Below, piece by piece: positions 47,705-55,485 of a DNA stretch of 64,000 nucleotides. The stretch lies in NCBI RefSeq assembly GCF_014648075.1, contig NZ_BMQK01000004.1, forward strand, positions 500,048-564,047, given 5' to 3'. The translations under genes were made by a program, and so were the position numbers. Numbering within the stretch: position 1 is the first letter of the stretch; each line of letters begins with the position of its first letter. Source of the stretch: Streptomyces ruber. GTDB taxonomy: Bacteria > Actinomycetota > Actinomycetes > Streptomycetales > Streptomycetaceae. The notes beneath the pieces were generated by a model. The model saw nothing but the letters and a program-made list of their open reading frames with translations. It ran no database searches and was not told the origin of the DNA.

Positions 47705-48592
47705 CGGACGGCGCGTGTGCCCGATGGGCTCCGTGTGCTCCAGGATCGCGGCGGCGAGCGGCCCGTGTACCTCGCGCGGGAGCGCGTGCCCCATGCCGGG
47801 GATCTCGACGACGCGTGCGCCCCGGACCGCCTGGGCGAGATGCCGGTCGTGCGGCGGCGGGGCGACCGGCTCGGCCGGGGCCGATACGACGAGGGTGGGC
47901 ACGTCGGTGCGCGCCAGCCGCTCGGTCCGGTCCATGCCCGAGGGATCGGCGCGGGCGTGCGCGTCGTTCACGGAGTGATGCCCGGTGTGCCGGACGACCC
48001 TCCGCTCCAGTTCGCGGAAGTACGCGGCGTCGAAGGGCAGCCGGTCGCCGTTCAGCAGCCGCCAGTGCGCCACCCGCCGGTCCAGCTCGGCCTCCAGGTC
48101 CAGCTCCTCCACCGGGCGTGCCCACAGCTCCAGCAGCCGGGCGTCGATCCCGGGCAGTTCCTCGGGCGGTACGCGGGTGCCGTCGGCGCGGGTGTACGGG
48201 ACGGTGCTGAGCGCGTGGGTGCCGATGAGGGTGGCGCTGAGCAGCCGGTCCGGGTGGTCCGCGACGAGCAGTTGGGTGAGCATGCCGCCCAGTGACATGC
48301 CCACGATGTGGGCGCGCGCGACACCCAGGCCGTCCAGGACCGCGATCGCGTCCTGTGCCAGGTCGGTGATGCGGTAGGGCCGCTCGGCGAACGACCACGT
48401 GGAGCGGCCGGTGTCGCGGTGGTCGTAACGGATCACGTGGTGCCGCGCGGTGAGCAGGTCCACCAGTTCGTCCGGCCAGCCCAGGCCGGACGCCTGGGCG
48501 CCCATGATCAACAGCAGTGGGGGCGCGTCGGCGGGCCCGAGGCTCTCGGTCCAGAGGCGTACATCGGGTGCTGCATCGACGAAACGTTCCAT
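47684..48592 (-). CDS. Alpha/beta-hydrolase
   Basis: 302 residues. Oxyanion region LLLIMGAQASGLGWPDEL, YDHRDTGRST, nucleophile elbow GMSLGGM (Ser), an Asp near TDVPTLVVSAPAEPV and a C-terminal His in GMGHALP. It resembles rebeccamycin/anthracycline-type esterases and non-heme haloperoxidase relatives (RdmC/DhmA-like); substrate unknown. It is divergent from the reductase-TetR pair across a gap with a perfect palindrome. Confidence 0.85.
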   Translation of the reverse strand: MERFVDAAPDVRLWTESLGPADAPPLLLIMGAQASGLGWPDELVDLLTARHHVIRYDHRDTGRSTWSFAERPYRITDLAQDAIAVLDGLGVARAHIVGMSLGGMLTQLLVADHPDRLLSATLIGTHALSTVPYTRADGTRVPPEELPGIDARLLELWARPVEELDLEAELDRRVAHWRLLNGDRLPFDAAYFRELERRVVRHTGHHSVNDAHARADPSGMDRTERLARTDVPTLVVSAPAEPVAPPPHDRHLAQAVRGARVVEIPGMGHALPREVHGPLAAAILEHTEPIGHTRRPLNGNTG

Positions 48593-48634
48593 ACGGTCCT
48601 CCCGGGACGGACGGGATCGTGGGGGTACTGCGAG

Positions 48635-48648
48635 ACGATACGTATCGT
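48635..48648. promoter_or_regulatory. Perfect 14-bp palindrome, likely TetR operator
   Basis: ACGATACGTATCGT is an uninterrupted perfect palindrome in the divergent hydrolase/reductase gap, 43 bp from the hydrolase start. A TetR gene lies directly after the reductase. A weaker repeat CTGTC-ATGC-GACAG is at 48708-48721. Confidence 0.65.
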
Positions 48649-48785
48649 ATGACCAAAGCGCGAGCCCACCCAGCGCGTTACAGCTGACAAATATTGAAAT
48701 CTGTCACCTGTCATGCGACAGTGGGTACACGTCATCCGGCGGGGCGCCCCCGCGTCGCACGCCACGGCTATTCCAAGGAGCTCGC

Positions 48786-49790
48786 ATGCGCACCGTTCCC
48801 CTCGGCAACACCGGCCCCCAGGTCTCCCGTCTCGGCCTCGGCTGCATGGGCATGTCCGCGCTGTACGGCGAGGCGGACCGGGCCGAGTCCGTCGCCACCA
48901 TCCACGCCGCGCTCGAAGCGGGCATCACCCTGCTCGACACCGGTGACTTCTACGGCATGGGCCACAACGAGATGCTGATCGGCGAGGCGCTGCGCGCCGC
49001 CCCGGCGGCACGGCGCGAGCAGGCGCTGCTCAGCGTGAAGTTCGGCGCCCTGCGCGACCCGGACGGCGGCTGGTCGGGGTACGACGGCCGCCCGGCCGCG
49101 GTGAAGAACTTCGCCGCGTACTCGCTCCAGCGCCTCGGCGTCGACCACATCGACGTCTACCGCATCGCGCGGGTCGACCCCGACGTGCCGATCGAGGAGA
49201 CGGTCGGCGCCGTCGCGGAGCTGGTGGAGCAGGGGTACGTACGGCACATCGGCCTGAGCGAGGCCGGCGCGGAGACCGTCCGCCGCGCCGCCGCCACCGC
49301 GCCGATCTCCGACCTCCAGATCGAGTACTCGCTCATCTCGCGCGGCATCGAGCGGGACATCCTGCCGGCCACGCGTGAGCTGGGCATCGCCGTCACGGCG
49401 TACGGCGTGCTGTCGCGCGGCCTGATCTCGGGCCACTTCACGGCCGACCGGCAGCTGGCCGCGAACGACTTCCGCGCCCACTCGCCCCGTTTCCAGGGCG
49501 AGAACCTCCGGCACAACCTGAGCCTGGTCGAGGCGCTGCGGAAGATCGCCGAGGAGAAGGGCGTGACCGTGGCCCAGATCGCGATCGCCTGGGTCGTGTC
49601 GCGCGGCGAGGACATCGTGCCGCTGGTGGGCGCCCGCCGCCGGGACCGGCTGACGGAGGCGCTCGGTGCGCTCGACGTCACGCTGGACGAGGCCGACCTC
49701 GCGGCCATCGAGGAGGCGGTGCCGGAGGGTGCCGCGGCGGGCGAGCGCTACCCGGAGGCCCAGATGGGCCACCTGGACAGCGAACGCTGA
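48786..49790 (+). CDS. Aldo/keto reductase
   Basis: 334 residues, TIM barrel: RLGLGCMGMSALYG, LLDTGDFYGMGHNEMLIGEAL with Asp51 and Tyr56, Lys85 in LLSVKFG. The fourth tetrad position, normally His in LYYQHRVDP, is Ala128 in VYRIARVDP, a variation seen in one AKR subfamily. NADPH-binding residues lie in VPLVGARRRDRL. The ATG has AAGGAG 6 nt upstream. It is followed by a TetR gene in the same direction. Confidence 0.9.
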   Translation: MRTVPLGNTGPQVSRLGLGCMGMSALYGEADRAESVATIHAALEAGITLLDTGDFYGMGHNEMLIGEALRAAPAARREQALLSVKFGALRDPDGGWSGYDGRPAAVKNFAAYSLQRLGVDHIDVYRIARVDPDVPIEETVGAVAELVEQGYVRHIGLSEAGAETVRRAAATAPISDLQIEYSLISRGIERDILPATRELGIAVTAYGVLSRGLISGHFTADRQLAANDFRAHSPRFQGENLRHNLSLVEALRKIAEEKGVTVAQIAIAWVVSRGEDIVPLVGARRRDRLTEALGALDVTLDEADLAAIEEAVPEGAAAGERYPEAQMGHLDSER

Positions 49791-49828
49791 CGTCGGGCGG
49801 CCCGAACCCGCCGGGTACCGTCTGTGAC

Positions 49829-50416
49829 ATGGCACCGACGTCCGAGCCCCTAACCGCCGCCCGCATCCTCGAAGCGACCGAGGAGGTGCTGCGCCGCCAC
49901 GGCCCGGCGAAGGCCACCGTCGTGGACGTGGCGCGCGCGCTCGGGGTCAGCCACGGCAGCGTCTACCGGCACTTCCGTACCAAGGCGGCGCTGCGGGAGG
50001 CGGTCACCGAGCGGTGGCTGGACCGTACGTCGGCGTCCCTGTCCGGCATCGTCGCGGAGGACGGCGACCCGGAGGCGCGGCTGCGCACCTGGTTCACGAC
50101 CCTGTTCGAGGCCAAGCGCCACAAGGCGGGCGACGACCCCGAGCTCTTCGCCACCTACATGGTGCTGATCGGTGAGCACAGCGCGGTGGTCGACCGGCAC
50201 ATCGCCGACCTGACGGGCCAGCTCACGACGATCGTGGAGGACGGCGTCCGGCGCGGCGTCTTCGCCTCCGCGTCCCCCGCCGTCACGGCGCGCGCCGTCT
50301 TCGACGCCACGGGCCGCTTCCACGACCCGTGCTACGTCCGCGACTGGGAGCAGCCGGGGATCGATGATGAGTTCGAGGCGGTGGTGGGGCTGGTGTTGCG
50401 GGGGTTGCGGGTATGA
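49829..50416 (+). CDS. TetR-family transcriptional regulator
   Basis: 195 residues. The N-terminal helix-turn-helix (AARILEATEEVLRRHGPAKATVVDVARALGVSHGSVYRHFRTKAALREAV) is followed by a helical ligand domain with a TetR_C-type pattern. It probably controls itself, the upstream reductase gene and the divergent hydrolase through the palindrome before the reductase. Confidence 0.92.
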   Translation: MAPTSEPLTAARILEATEEVLRRHGPAKATVVDVARALGVSHGSVYRHFRTKAALREAVTERWLDRTSASLSGIVAEDGDPEARLRTWFTTLFEAKRHKAGDDPELFATYMVLIGEHSAVVDRHIADLTGQLTTIVEDGVRRGVFASASPAVTARAVFDATGRFHDPCYVRDWEQPGIDDEFEAVVGLVLRGLRV

Positions 50417-50570
50417 GCCCGGCATCGGCCCGCCGTCCATCGAAGCCGTTCGGCCTTCGGTGCCGTTGACGTCGAGCATCGCCTTGCTCGGGTGTTTGAC
50501 CGCGAGGCGGTCTGCTGTGGCCGCGGTCCCGGACGCGAAACGATGGGATGGGCGTATCTCTTCTGTTTTC

Positions 50571-51332
50571 CTAGGCCGCAGAAGTCATTGGAGCGCTCCT
50601 CGACCACAATTCCTCAGCATGGTCGGCGAAACGAGCGAACATGCCACAATCGCCGAACTTCCGCAGGTGCAGCAGCGGCGAGTCATGCCCGACCAGGCGC
50701 GCCAGGTGGGGCGTCACCAGCGCCTCGTCGTCGAAGCGAAAGACTGACAGCGATACGTGGTTGGTCGCGTCGCTCGCTGCGGAGAAACGCGCCTCCAGGT
50801 TCTCGTGTGCACCGAGTCTGCCCAGGTGCTCAAGCGTGACCCGGATGCGCGTGGACACGGTGAGTGCCACATCTTCGACCTGCTCGCGGTTGCGTGTCAC
50901 CTCACCGTCGGGATCGCCCAGCAGGAAACGCACACGGCACCCGCTGTCAAGCTTCTCGCGGAGCGTCGAGACGAATGCCGGCTGGTCGATCCAGAGAAAG
51001 TAATTCGTGTATCCGGCGAACAGTACGTCTGTCCTGGCGTTTCCGATGAGTCCGGCCCAGAGCGTCGATGGGCAGGAGGATCGGTAGGGGTAGGAGCGGA
51101 TGATCTCGCGGTCACCACCGGTTTTGATCCGGTCCTTCGCTGCCTTCGGCCACAGCATCTCGTCGTCAACTCCCAACGCCTTGCAGACGTCTTCCCGATT
51201 TCTGGCGTGCGGGATCAGTTCGGCGTCCGCCACCCACCGTTCCACGGTTTTACCGGAGACGCCCACCCGTGCCGCTAGCTGCCTGGGTGACAGGTTGGCC
51301 GACCTCATAGCCGATCTCAGTGCGCTGTTCAA
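50571..51332 (-). CDS. XRE-type regulator with C-terminal PLD-like/DUF5919-like domain
   Basis: 253 residues. An N-terminal Cro/CI-type HTH (MRSANLSPRQLAARVGVSGKTVERWVADAELIPHARNREDVCKALG) precedes a domain with the alternating strand/helix pattern RTDVLFAGYTNYFLWIDQP, LREKLDSGCRVRFLLGDPDGEVTRNRE and VSLSVFRFDDEALVTPHLA. It resembles phospholipase-D-like or DUF5919 domains (from memory) but no HKD motif is visible. The TTG has GGGGAAG upstream; ATG 51308 is an alternative start. It is divergent from a run of three overlapping tiny genes. Confidence 0.78.
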   Translation of the reverse strand: MNSALRSAMRSANLSPRQLAARVGVSGKTVERWVADAELIPHARNREDVCKALGVDDEMLWPKAAKDRIKTGGDREIIRSYPYRSSCPSTLWAGLIGNARTDVLFAGYTNYFLWIDQPAFVSTLREKLDSGCRVRFLLGDPDGEVTRNREQVEDVALTVSTRIRVTLEHLGRLGAHENLEARFSAASDATNHVSLSVFRFDDEALVTPHLARLVGHDSPLLHLRKFGDCGMFARFADHAEELWSRSAPMTSAA

Positions 51333-51503
51333 GACTTCCCCCGGGGACGTTTGGGCGTTCTCTCACGCTACCGAAGAGAAGTTCCAGGTGTCGCCGCTTC
51401 TGCGTCGAAACCTCCTATAGGGGGCGTCACCATGGCGAGACGCGAGTGCCCCCGCACCGTGCGACCGGCCGGGGGCTGGCCACCGCTTCGAAGGAACGAT
51501 GAC

Positions 51504-51788
51504 GTGACGAACCTTATCCGAACGGTTCTCGAATGGGGCGCAGCGGTTCTGCTCGGCCGACGAACGCCCGGAAAGCGCGCTCATGCGGCGCTTCACCCGT
51601 ACATTCCGTGTGGAGCGCCATTGGCCGGAGCGTGCGGCCTGCGCCCCGGCCCCACGGCGCAGCCGTCCGAGCCGTACGACTCGCCGGGCGCCCTGGTCCG
51701 GCCCTACGTCGCCCGACTGGACGCCGAACTGCGGACCGCCCGCGCAGGCGCCCACGTCGATCCGTGGGGAGCCGCCCGGTGGGGATGA
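51504..51788 (+). CDS. Small hypothetical protein (94 aa), first of a tiny-gene operon
   Basis: 94 residues: short hydrophobic amphipathic N-terminus (MTNLIRTVLEWGAAVLLGRR), Pro/Ala-rich middle and SPGALVRPYVARLDAELRTARAG at the end, a pattern familiar from Streptomyces tiny proteins of unknown role. The GTG has AAGGAAC about 7 nt upstream; ATG 51432 (AGGGGG upstream) would extend it in frame by 24 residues. It overlaps the next gene by ATGA. Confidence 0.62.
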   Translation: MTNLIRTVLEWGAAVLLGRRTPGKRAHAALHPYIPCGAPLAGACGLRPGPTAQPSEPYDSPGALVRPYVARLDAELRTARAGAHVDPWGAARWG

Positions 51789-51985
51789 CCATCGCGGTGT
51801 ACCGGATCGATCCGGTGACCGGCACGCGCACTCAGGTCCGTGAGAAGCACACCGTGAAGCCGGCTGAGGTGCCCGACGCGACCTCGGTGCTCCCGCCGTG
51901 TTCCTGCTCCCGTTGTGTCGGCAGCGGTATCACGCTGCGTACGAAGCTCGCAGAGGTCAACGCGCGCAGCCGGGGCGCCTTGTGA
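51785..51985 (+). CDS. Small Cys-rich hypothetical protein (66 aa)
   Basis: 66 residues: MTIAVYRIDPVTGTRTQVREKH, then PPCSCSRCVGSGITLRTKLAEVNARSRGAL. Three clustered Cys (CSCSRC) suggest metal binding. It overlaps both neighbours by 4 bp (ATGA, GTGA), so all three tiny genes are translationally coupled. Confidence 0.65.
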   Translation: MTIAVYRIDPVTGTRTQVREKHTVKPAEVPDATSVLPPCSCSRCVGSGITLRTKLAEVNARSRGAL

Positions 51986-52185
51986 CCGGATCGGCCGGCC
52001 GGGCGGACACGTCGACCATGTCAGCCGAGTGCGCGGTCGCCCGGCGACCCGGGTACGACGGCTTGCACCGTGACTGCCGCCGCACCGTCGACATTCCCCT
52101 GCCGAACGCCATCGGCATCGTGCTCGTACCGCGCTGCACCTGCCCGTGCCACCCGTACGACCGGGCGGAAGCCTGGAAAGCCTGA
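51982..52185 (+). CDS. Small Cys/His-rich hypothetical protein (67 aa)
   Basis: 67 residues with ECAVARRPGYDGLHRDCRRTVDIPLPNAIGIVLVPRCTCPCHPYDRAE. Five Cys and two His are arranged as possible zinc ligands (C-x15-C ... CTCPCH). It is the last gene of the trio and ends before a strong terminator. Confidence 0.65.
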   Translation: MTGSAGRADTSTMSAECAVARRPGYDGLHRDCRRTVDIPLPNAIGIVLVPRCTCPCHPYDRAEAWKA

Positions 52186-52202
52186 GCCGAGTGTCACTCC
52201 CG

Positions 52203-52238
52203 CCTCGTGGAGGGCCGCGGGCGCCGCCCTCCACGAGG
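52203..52238. terminator. Bidirectional terminator, tiny-gene operon / GH16 gene
   Basis: CCTCGTGGAGGGC and GCCCTCCACGAGG form a perfect 13-bp stem with a 10-nt loop between the convergent stop codons. Confidence 0.85.
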
Positions 52239-52243
52239 ACCGG

Positions 52244-53155
52244 TCAGCGGGGCAGGGTGGTGGAGTCGACGAAGGCCGAGACGTTGGACTGCGGCTGGGC
52301 GTGGGCCGGGCCGTCCAGCGGGTCCCAGGCGTCGGTGTGCCATACGTTCTGCAGGAAGAGGGACGGCTTCTTGGGGATGCGGTCGGAAGGGCCGCGGTAG
52401 TCCCAGAGCACGTTCTTCTCCCCGTTGGCACCCTCGGTCCAGAACGTCACGGAATTGGGCTGCCAGTCGAACATGAACGTATGGAACTGCTTCGAGGAAT
52501 TGAAGTTCGGGACCGGCGTCACCGATGCCGGAGTGTTCTCGTTCGGCAGCAGCGGTTCGCACTCGCCGCCGAGTTGCGTGGTGAAGCAGTTGTAGAGGAC
52601 CTTACCGGTGGGCATGTCGATGGCCCGTGAAATTTTTCTGGTCCGGCCGGTGGCGTCGTCGTAGTCGGTGTAGATGGTCAGCCACAGCACGTTGGGCTGC
52701 GCGCACAGCACCTCGATGTCGATCTCGTCGTTGTCGGGCAGTCCGTTGCCGTTGGCGTCGGAGTGGTCGGTGGAGTACGTGAACGTACCGGTGACCACGC
52801 CCACGCGGCCCTGGCCGGAACAGTCGGCCGTTTTGATACGGGTACCGAACGTTCCGTACTGGTATGTCGTGTTGCTCGCTATCTCGACACCGCCGCCCGG
52901 TCCCGCCGCGGGGCGTCCGTTGAGCCGCAGTTCCATCGCCCTGCCGTCGTTCGCGCCGTCGACCGAGGTGACGGCGGCCGTTCCGCCCGCTGCGTTGGAG
53001 ATGTGGAAGTAGGGCGACGTCCCGGCCCACTCCTCGGTCGTCGGGGCCGCCAGTGCCGGCGAGACGCACAGCGCCGTGGCCGACACCCCCGCCGTCAGCC
53101 CGATGATCCCGCGACGCCAGGAGATTCCGGACCAATTCCCGCCTTTTGTGCTCAT
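52244..53155 (-). CDS. Secreted glycoside hydrolase family 16-like protein
   Basis: 303 residues. A signal peptide (RRGIIGLTAGVSATALCVSPALA, cut before APTTEEW) precedes a beta-jelly-roll with the GH16 catalytic pattern DEIDIE (Glu144, Asp146, Glu148). Just before it is DANGNGLPDNDE, a calcium-loop-like segment. Two Cys pairs may form disulfides. Likely substrates are beta-1,3/1,4-glucans, not proven. The ATG has GGGAGG 4 nt upstream. It converges with the tiny-gene operon. Confidence 0.85.
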   Translation of the reverse strand: MSTKGGNWSGISWRRGIIGLTAGVSATALCVSPALAAPTTEEWAGTSPYFHISNAAGGTAAVTSVDGANDGRAMELRLNGRPAAGPGGGVEIASNTTYQYGTFGTRIKTADCSGQGRVGVVTGTFTYSTDHSDANGNGLPDNDEIDIEVLCAQPNVLWLTIYTDYDDATGRTRKISRAIDMPTGKVLYNCFTTQLGGECEPLLPNENTPASVTPVPNFNSSKQFHTFMFDWQPNSVTFWTEGANGEKNVLWDYRGPSDRIPKKPSLFLQNVWHTDAWDPLDGPAHAQPQSNVSAFVDSTTLPR

Positions 53156-53472
53156 CAAGCCTCCCGTCAAGGAAAAACGGTACGCAATGACACACCAGGC
53201 CATCGCGTGCCCTGGGTCGACAACGCTACTGTCCGAACGGTGTCCGATGCACCTGTCCCGGAACGAAATGACTCAGAGGTGAGGCGGACATTTCGTGACC
53301 GAGTGGTCGGTGAAGAATTTGGGAAGGGAGCGTGATCGCATCCTTAATGTCCCGTTGGATGAAGATAGCGAGGGTGGCGGGACATGATCCCGGGCAATAC
53401 TGTTCTCGCGTGCCCCGGTCCATCCACTCGGGCTGCACGAAGAGTTGATTGCAAATGAATTGGAGATGTGGC
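53156..53472. other. Intergenic region, GH16 gene / small secreted peptide
   Basis: 317 bp between divergent genes, AT-richer than average. It must hold both promoters, but I found no convincing -35/-10 pair. A 7-bp inverted repeat TGTCCCG/CGGGACA with a 23-nt loop lies at 53348-53384. No gene is supported. Confidence 0.45.
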
Positions 53473-53706
53473 ATGCGCATGATCAAGCGCGGCAAGGCGC
53501 TCGCGGCCGCTGCTGTGGTCGCGGCCGGATTCGCCCTTCCGCTGGCTACGGCCGGTACGGCTTCCGCGGACACCAACCTGCTGCCTCACTACACCAGCTC
53601 CTACCTCGAGTGCCAGACGCTGGGCAACAAACTGGCTCAGTCGGGCGAGCTGTCCGGCTTCAACTGCGTACAGCAGGGCCAGTGGGTCGTCATGTACCCC
53701 TGGTAG
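53473..53706 (+). CDS. Small secreted two-cysteine peptide
   Basis: 77 residues. A Sec signal (MRMIKRGKALAAAAVVAAGFALPLATAGTASA, ending AxA) leaves a mature peptide of about 45 residues: DTNLLPHYTSSYLECQTLGN then LSGFNCVQQGQWVVMYPW. Two Cys could form one disulfide. It resembles a family of tiny Streptomyces secreted proteins with C...G...C spacing and an aromatic end; function unknown. The ATG has GGAG 7 nt upstream, and a strong terminator follows. Confidence 0.8.
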   Translation: MRMIKRGKALAAAAVVAAGFALPLATAGTASADTNLLPHYTSSYLECQTLGNKLAQSGELSGFNCVQQGQWVVMYPW

Positions 53707-53758
53707 ATCCGCGCTTGCACCGTGAGGACCGCTCAGGTCTCGCAGTAGCAACCTTGAA

Positions 53759-53790
53759 GGGGTTCCCGAACGGTGCGGTTCGGGAACCCC
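53759..53790 (+). terminator. Terminator after the small secreted peptide
   Basis: GGGGTTCCCGAAC and GTTCGGGAACCCC form a perfect 13-bp stem with a 6-nt loop, about 50 bp after the stop codon. Confidence 0.85.
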
Positions 53791-53875
53791 GTTGTGCGTT
53801 CAGGGCGCCAGGTGGCGGAAGACGGCCGGCGACCGGGACGCGGGCGGCGGAGAGCGGAGCCGGGCCGGCCGCGCC

Positions 53876-54088
53876 TCATGCCGCCGTCGGGTCCACCGTC
53901 GCCTGGTGCGCCCGGGCGAGGTGCTCCTCCGCCTTCGGCCACGGGAGGAAGCGCGCGCCCGCGTGCCAGCCGCACGTGTCGCATGTCAGCGTGCGCCGCA
54001 CGCCCGTGCGCCCCACCCGGACGGTGTGCCTGCGCCCGTGCTGGTCCCAGCGGCTCACCTCGCCGGTGTTCGTGTTCCTCCTCGGCAC
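53876..54088 (-). CDS. Small zinc-finger-like protein (70 aa)
   Basis: 70 residues with CDTCGWHAGARFLPWPKAEEHLARAHQ in two parts: a Cys-x2-Cys pair followed after about 16 residues by His-x4-His, the spacing of a C2H2-type finger. The rest is basic. The GTG has GGGGGA upstream. It is 85 bp upstream-adjacent to the PatB gene's 3' end on the same strand. Function unknown. Confidence 0.6.
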   Translation of the reverse strand: MPRRNTNTGEVSRWDQHGRRHTVRVGRTGVRRTLTCDTCGWHAGARFLPWPKAEEHLARAHQATVDPTAA

Positions 54089-54173
54089 GACGTCCCCCGA
54101 CCTCCCGACGACCTGGCGGTCCGACGACCCTAATCGCGCGGGAGGCCGGTTGTCGGGGCGGGTGACCGGTCGC

Positions 54174-55391
54174 TCAGTGCGCGGTGTCGGCGACCGCCGC
54201 CGTCATCCGCAGGACCGCCTCGGTGATCAGGTCGGGAGACGTCGCCAGGTTCAGCCGGACGAAGCCCGCGCCGCCCGAGCCGAAGTGGCGCCCCGAGCTC
54301 AGGGCGACCCGGCCGCGCCGGAGGAAGACGTCCGCCGGGTCGTCGCCGATGCCCAGTTCCCGGCAGTCCAGCCACGCCAGGTAGGTGCCCGGTGCGGGGG
54401 CGTAGCGGACGGCGGGCAGGTACTCGGCGAGGAGGCGGGCCAGCAGCCGGCGGTTGTCGTCCAGGCCGGACAGTACGGCGTCCAGCCAGTCACCGCCGTC
54501 GCGCAGGGCCGCCGTGTGGGCGATGACGCCCAGGTGGCTGGGGCCGTGGCTCACCTCCTCCGGGAGGCGGGCGAGATCGTCGGCCGCGGCGGGGCCGGCG
54601 ATCGCGAGGGCCGCCTTCAGTCCGGCCAGGTTCCAGCCCTTGGACGCGGACATCAGGGACAGCCCGTTCTCCCCGCCGGGCACGCTCAGGTACGGCACGA
54701 AGGTGGTGTCGCCCGACACCAGCGGGGCGTGGATCTCGTCCGCCACGACGCGCAGCCCGTACGCCCGCGCCAGCCGCGCGGCCCGGGTCAGCTCCTCGGC
54801 GGTGTGCACGGTGCCGGTCGGGTTGTGCGGGCTGCACAGCAGGTACGCCGGTCTGCCGGTGTTCCGGCTCGCGCCCCGGGCGGCCCGCCCGAACGCGCCC
54901 TCCAGCGAGATGAAGTCGATCCGCCCGTCCGGGCCCAGCGGAGCCTCGAGCACGGGGCGTCCCATGTGGCGGACGAACTGGTAGAAGGGCGGGTACACGG
55001 GCGAGTTGACGACGACCGGATCACCCGGCCCGGAGACCAGCTTGAGCATCTCGACGACGCCCAGCATCACGTCGGGCACGATCGCCGTGCGCCGTACGGC
55101 CAGGCCGTCCCAGTCCCACCGCTTGCGGGCGAACTCGGCCAGGGCCTCGGCGTACTCCGTTCCGGCCGGGTAGCCGGTGTCGCCGAGCGCGATCGCGTCG
55201 GTGACCGCCCGTGCGACCGGTTCGGCCAGGGGTACGTCCATCTCGGCGACCCACAGAGGCAGGACGTCTTCCGGGTAGGTCCGCCACTTCATGCTCGTAC
55301 GCTGCCGCAGCCGGCCGAGGGAGAGTCGCTGCAGGGGATTCGCGTCGTCGGTGTCGGTGGATGAGGTCAAGCCTTCAGATGCCTCAGTCAT
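54174..55391 (-). CDS. PatB/MalY-type PLP enzyme (aminotransferase / cystathionine beta-lyase)
   Basis: 405 residues, fold type [22 protein letters not shown] and [10 protein letters not shown] at the N-terminus, [26 protein letters not shown] with the PLP-binding Asp and the Schiff-base Lys in [14 protein letters not shown]. MalY/PatB proteins cleave cystathionine or cysteine-like substrates. It is downstream of the DHA2-type exporter on the same strand (94-bp gap). Confidence 0.9.
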   Translation of the reverse strand: MTEASEGLTSSTDTDDANPLQRLSLGRLRQRTSMKWRTYPEDVLPLWVAEMDVPLAEPVARAVTDAIALGDTGYPAGTEYAEALAEFARKRWDWDGLAVRRTAIVPDVMLGVVEMLKLVSGPGDPVVVNSPVYPPFYQFVRHMGRPVLEAPLGPDGRIDFISLEGAFGRAARGASRNTGRPAYLLCSPHNPTGTVHTAEELTRAARLARAYGLRVVADEIHAPLVSGDTTFVPYLSVPGGENGLSLMSASKGWNLAGLKAALAIAGPAAADDLARLPEEVSHGPSHLGVIAHTAALRDGGDWLDAVLSGLDDNRRLLARLLAEYLPAVRYAPAPGTYLAWLDCRELGIGDDPADVFLRRGRVALSSGRHFGSGGAGFVRLNLATSPDLITEAVLRMTAAVADTAH

Positions 55392-55485
55392 ATGCCACAG
55401 CGTGACGCAGGTCCCTTGTGGCACGCCAGATGCATCGGTACCGCTTTTCCTACTTACGACGGACTACTGCGAACCGGACGGGTGC

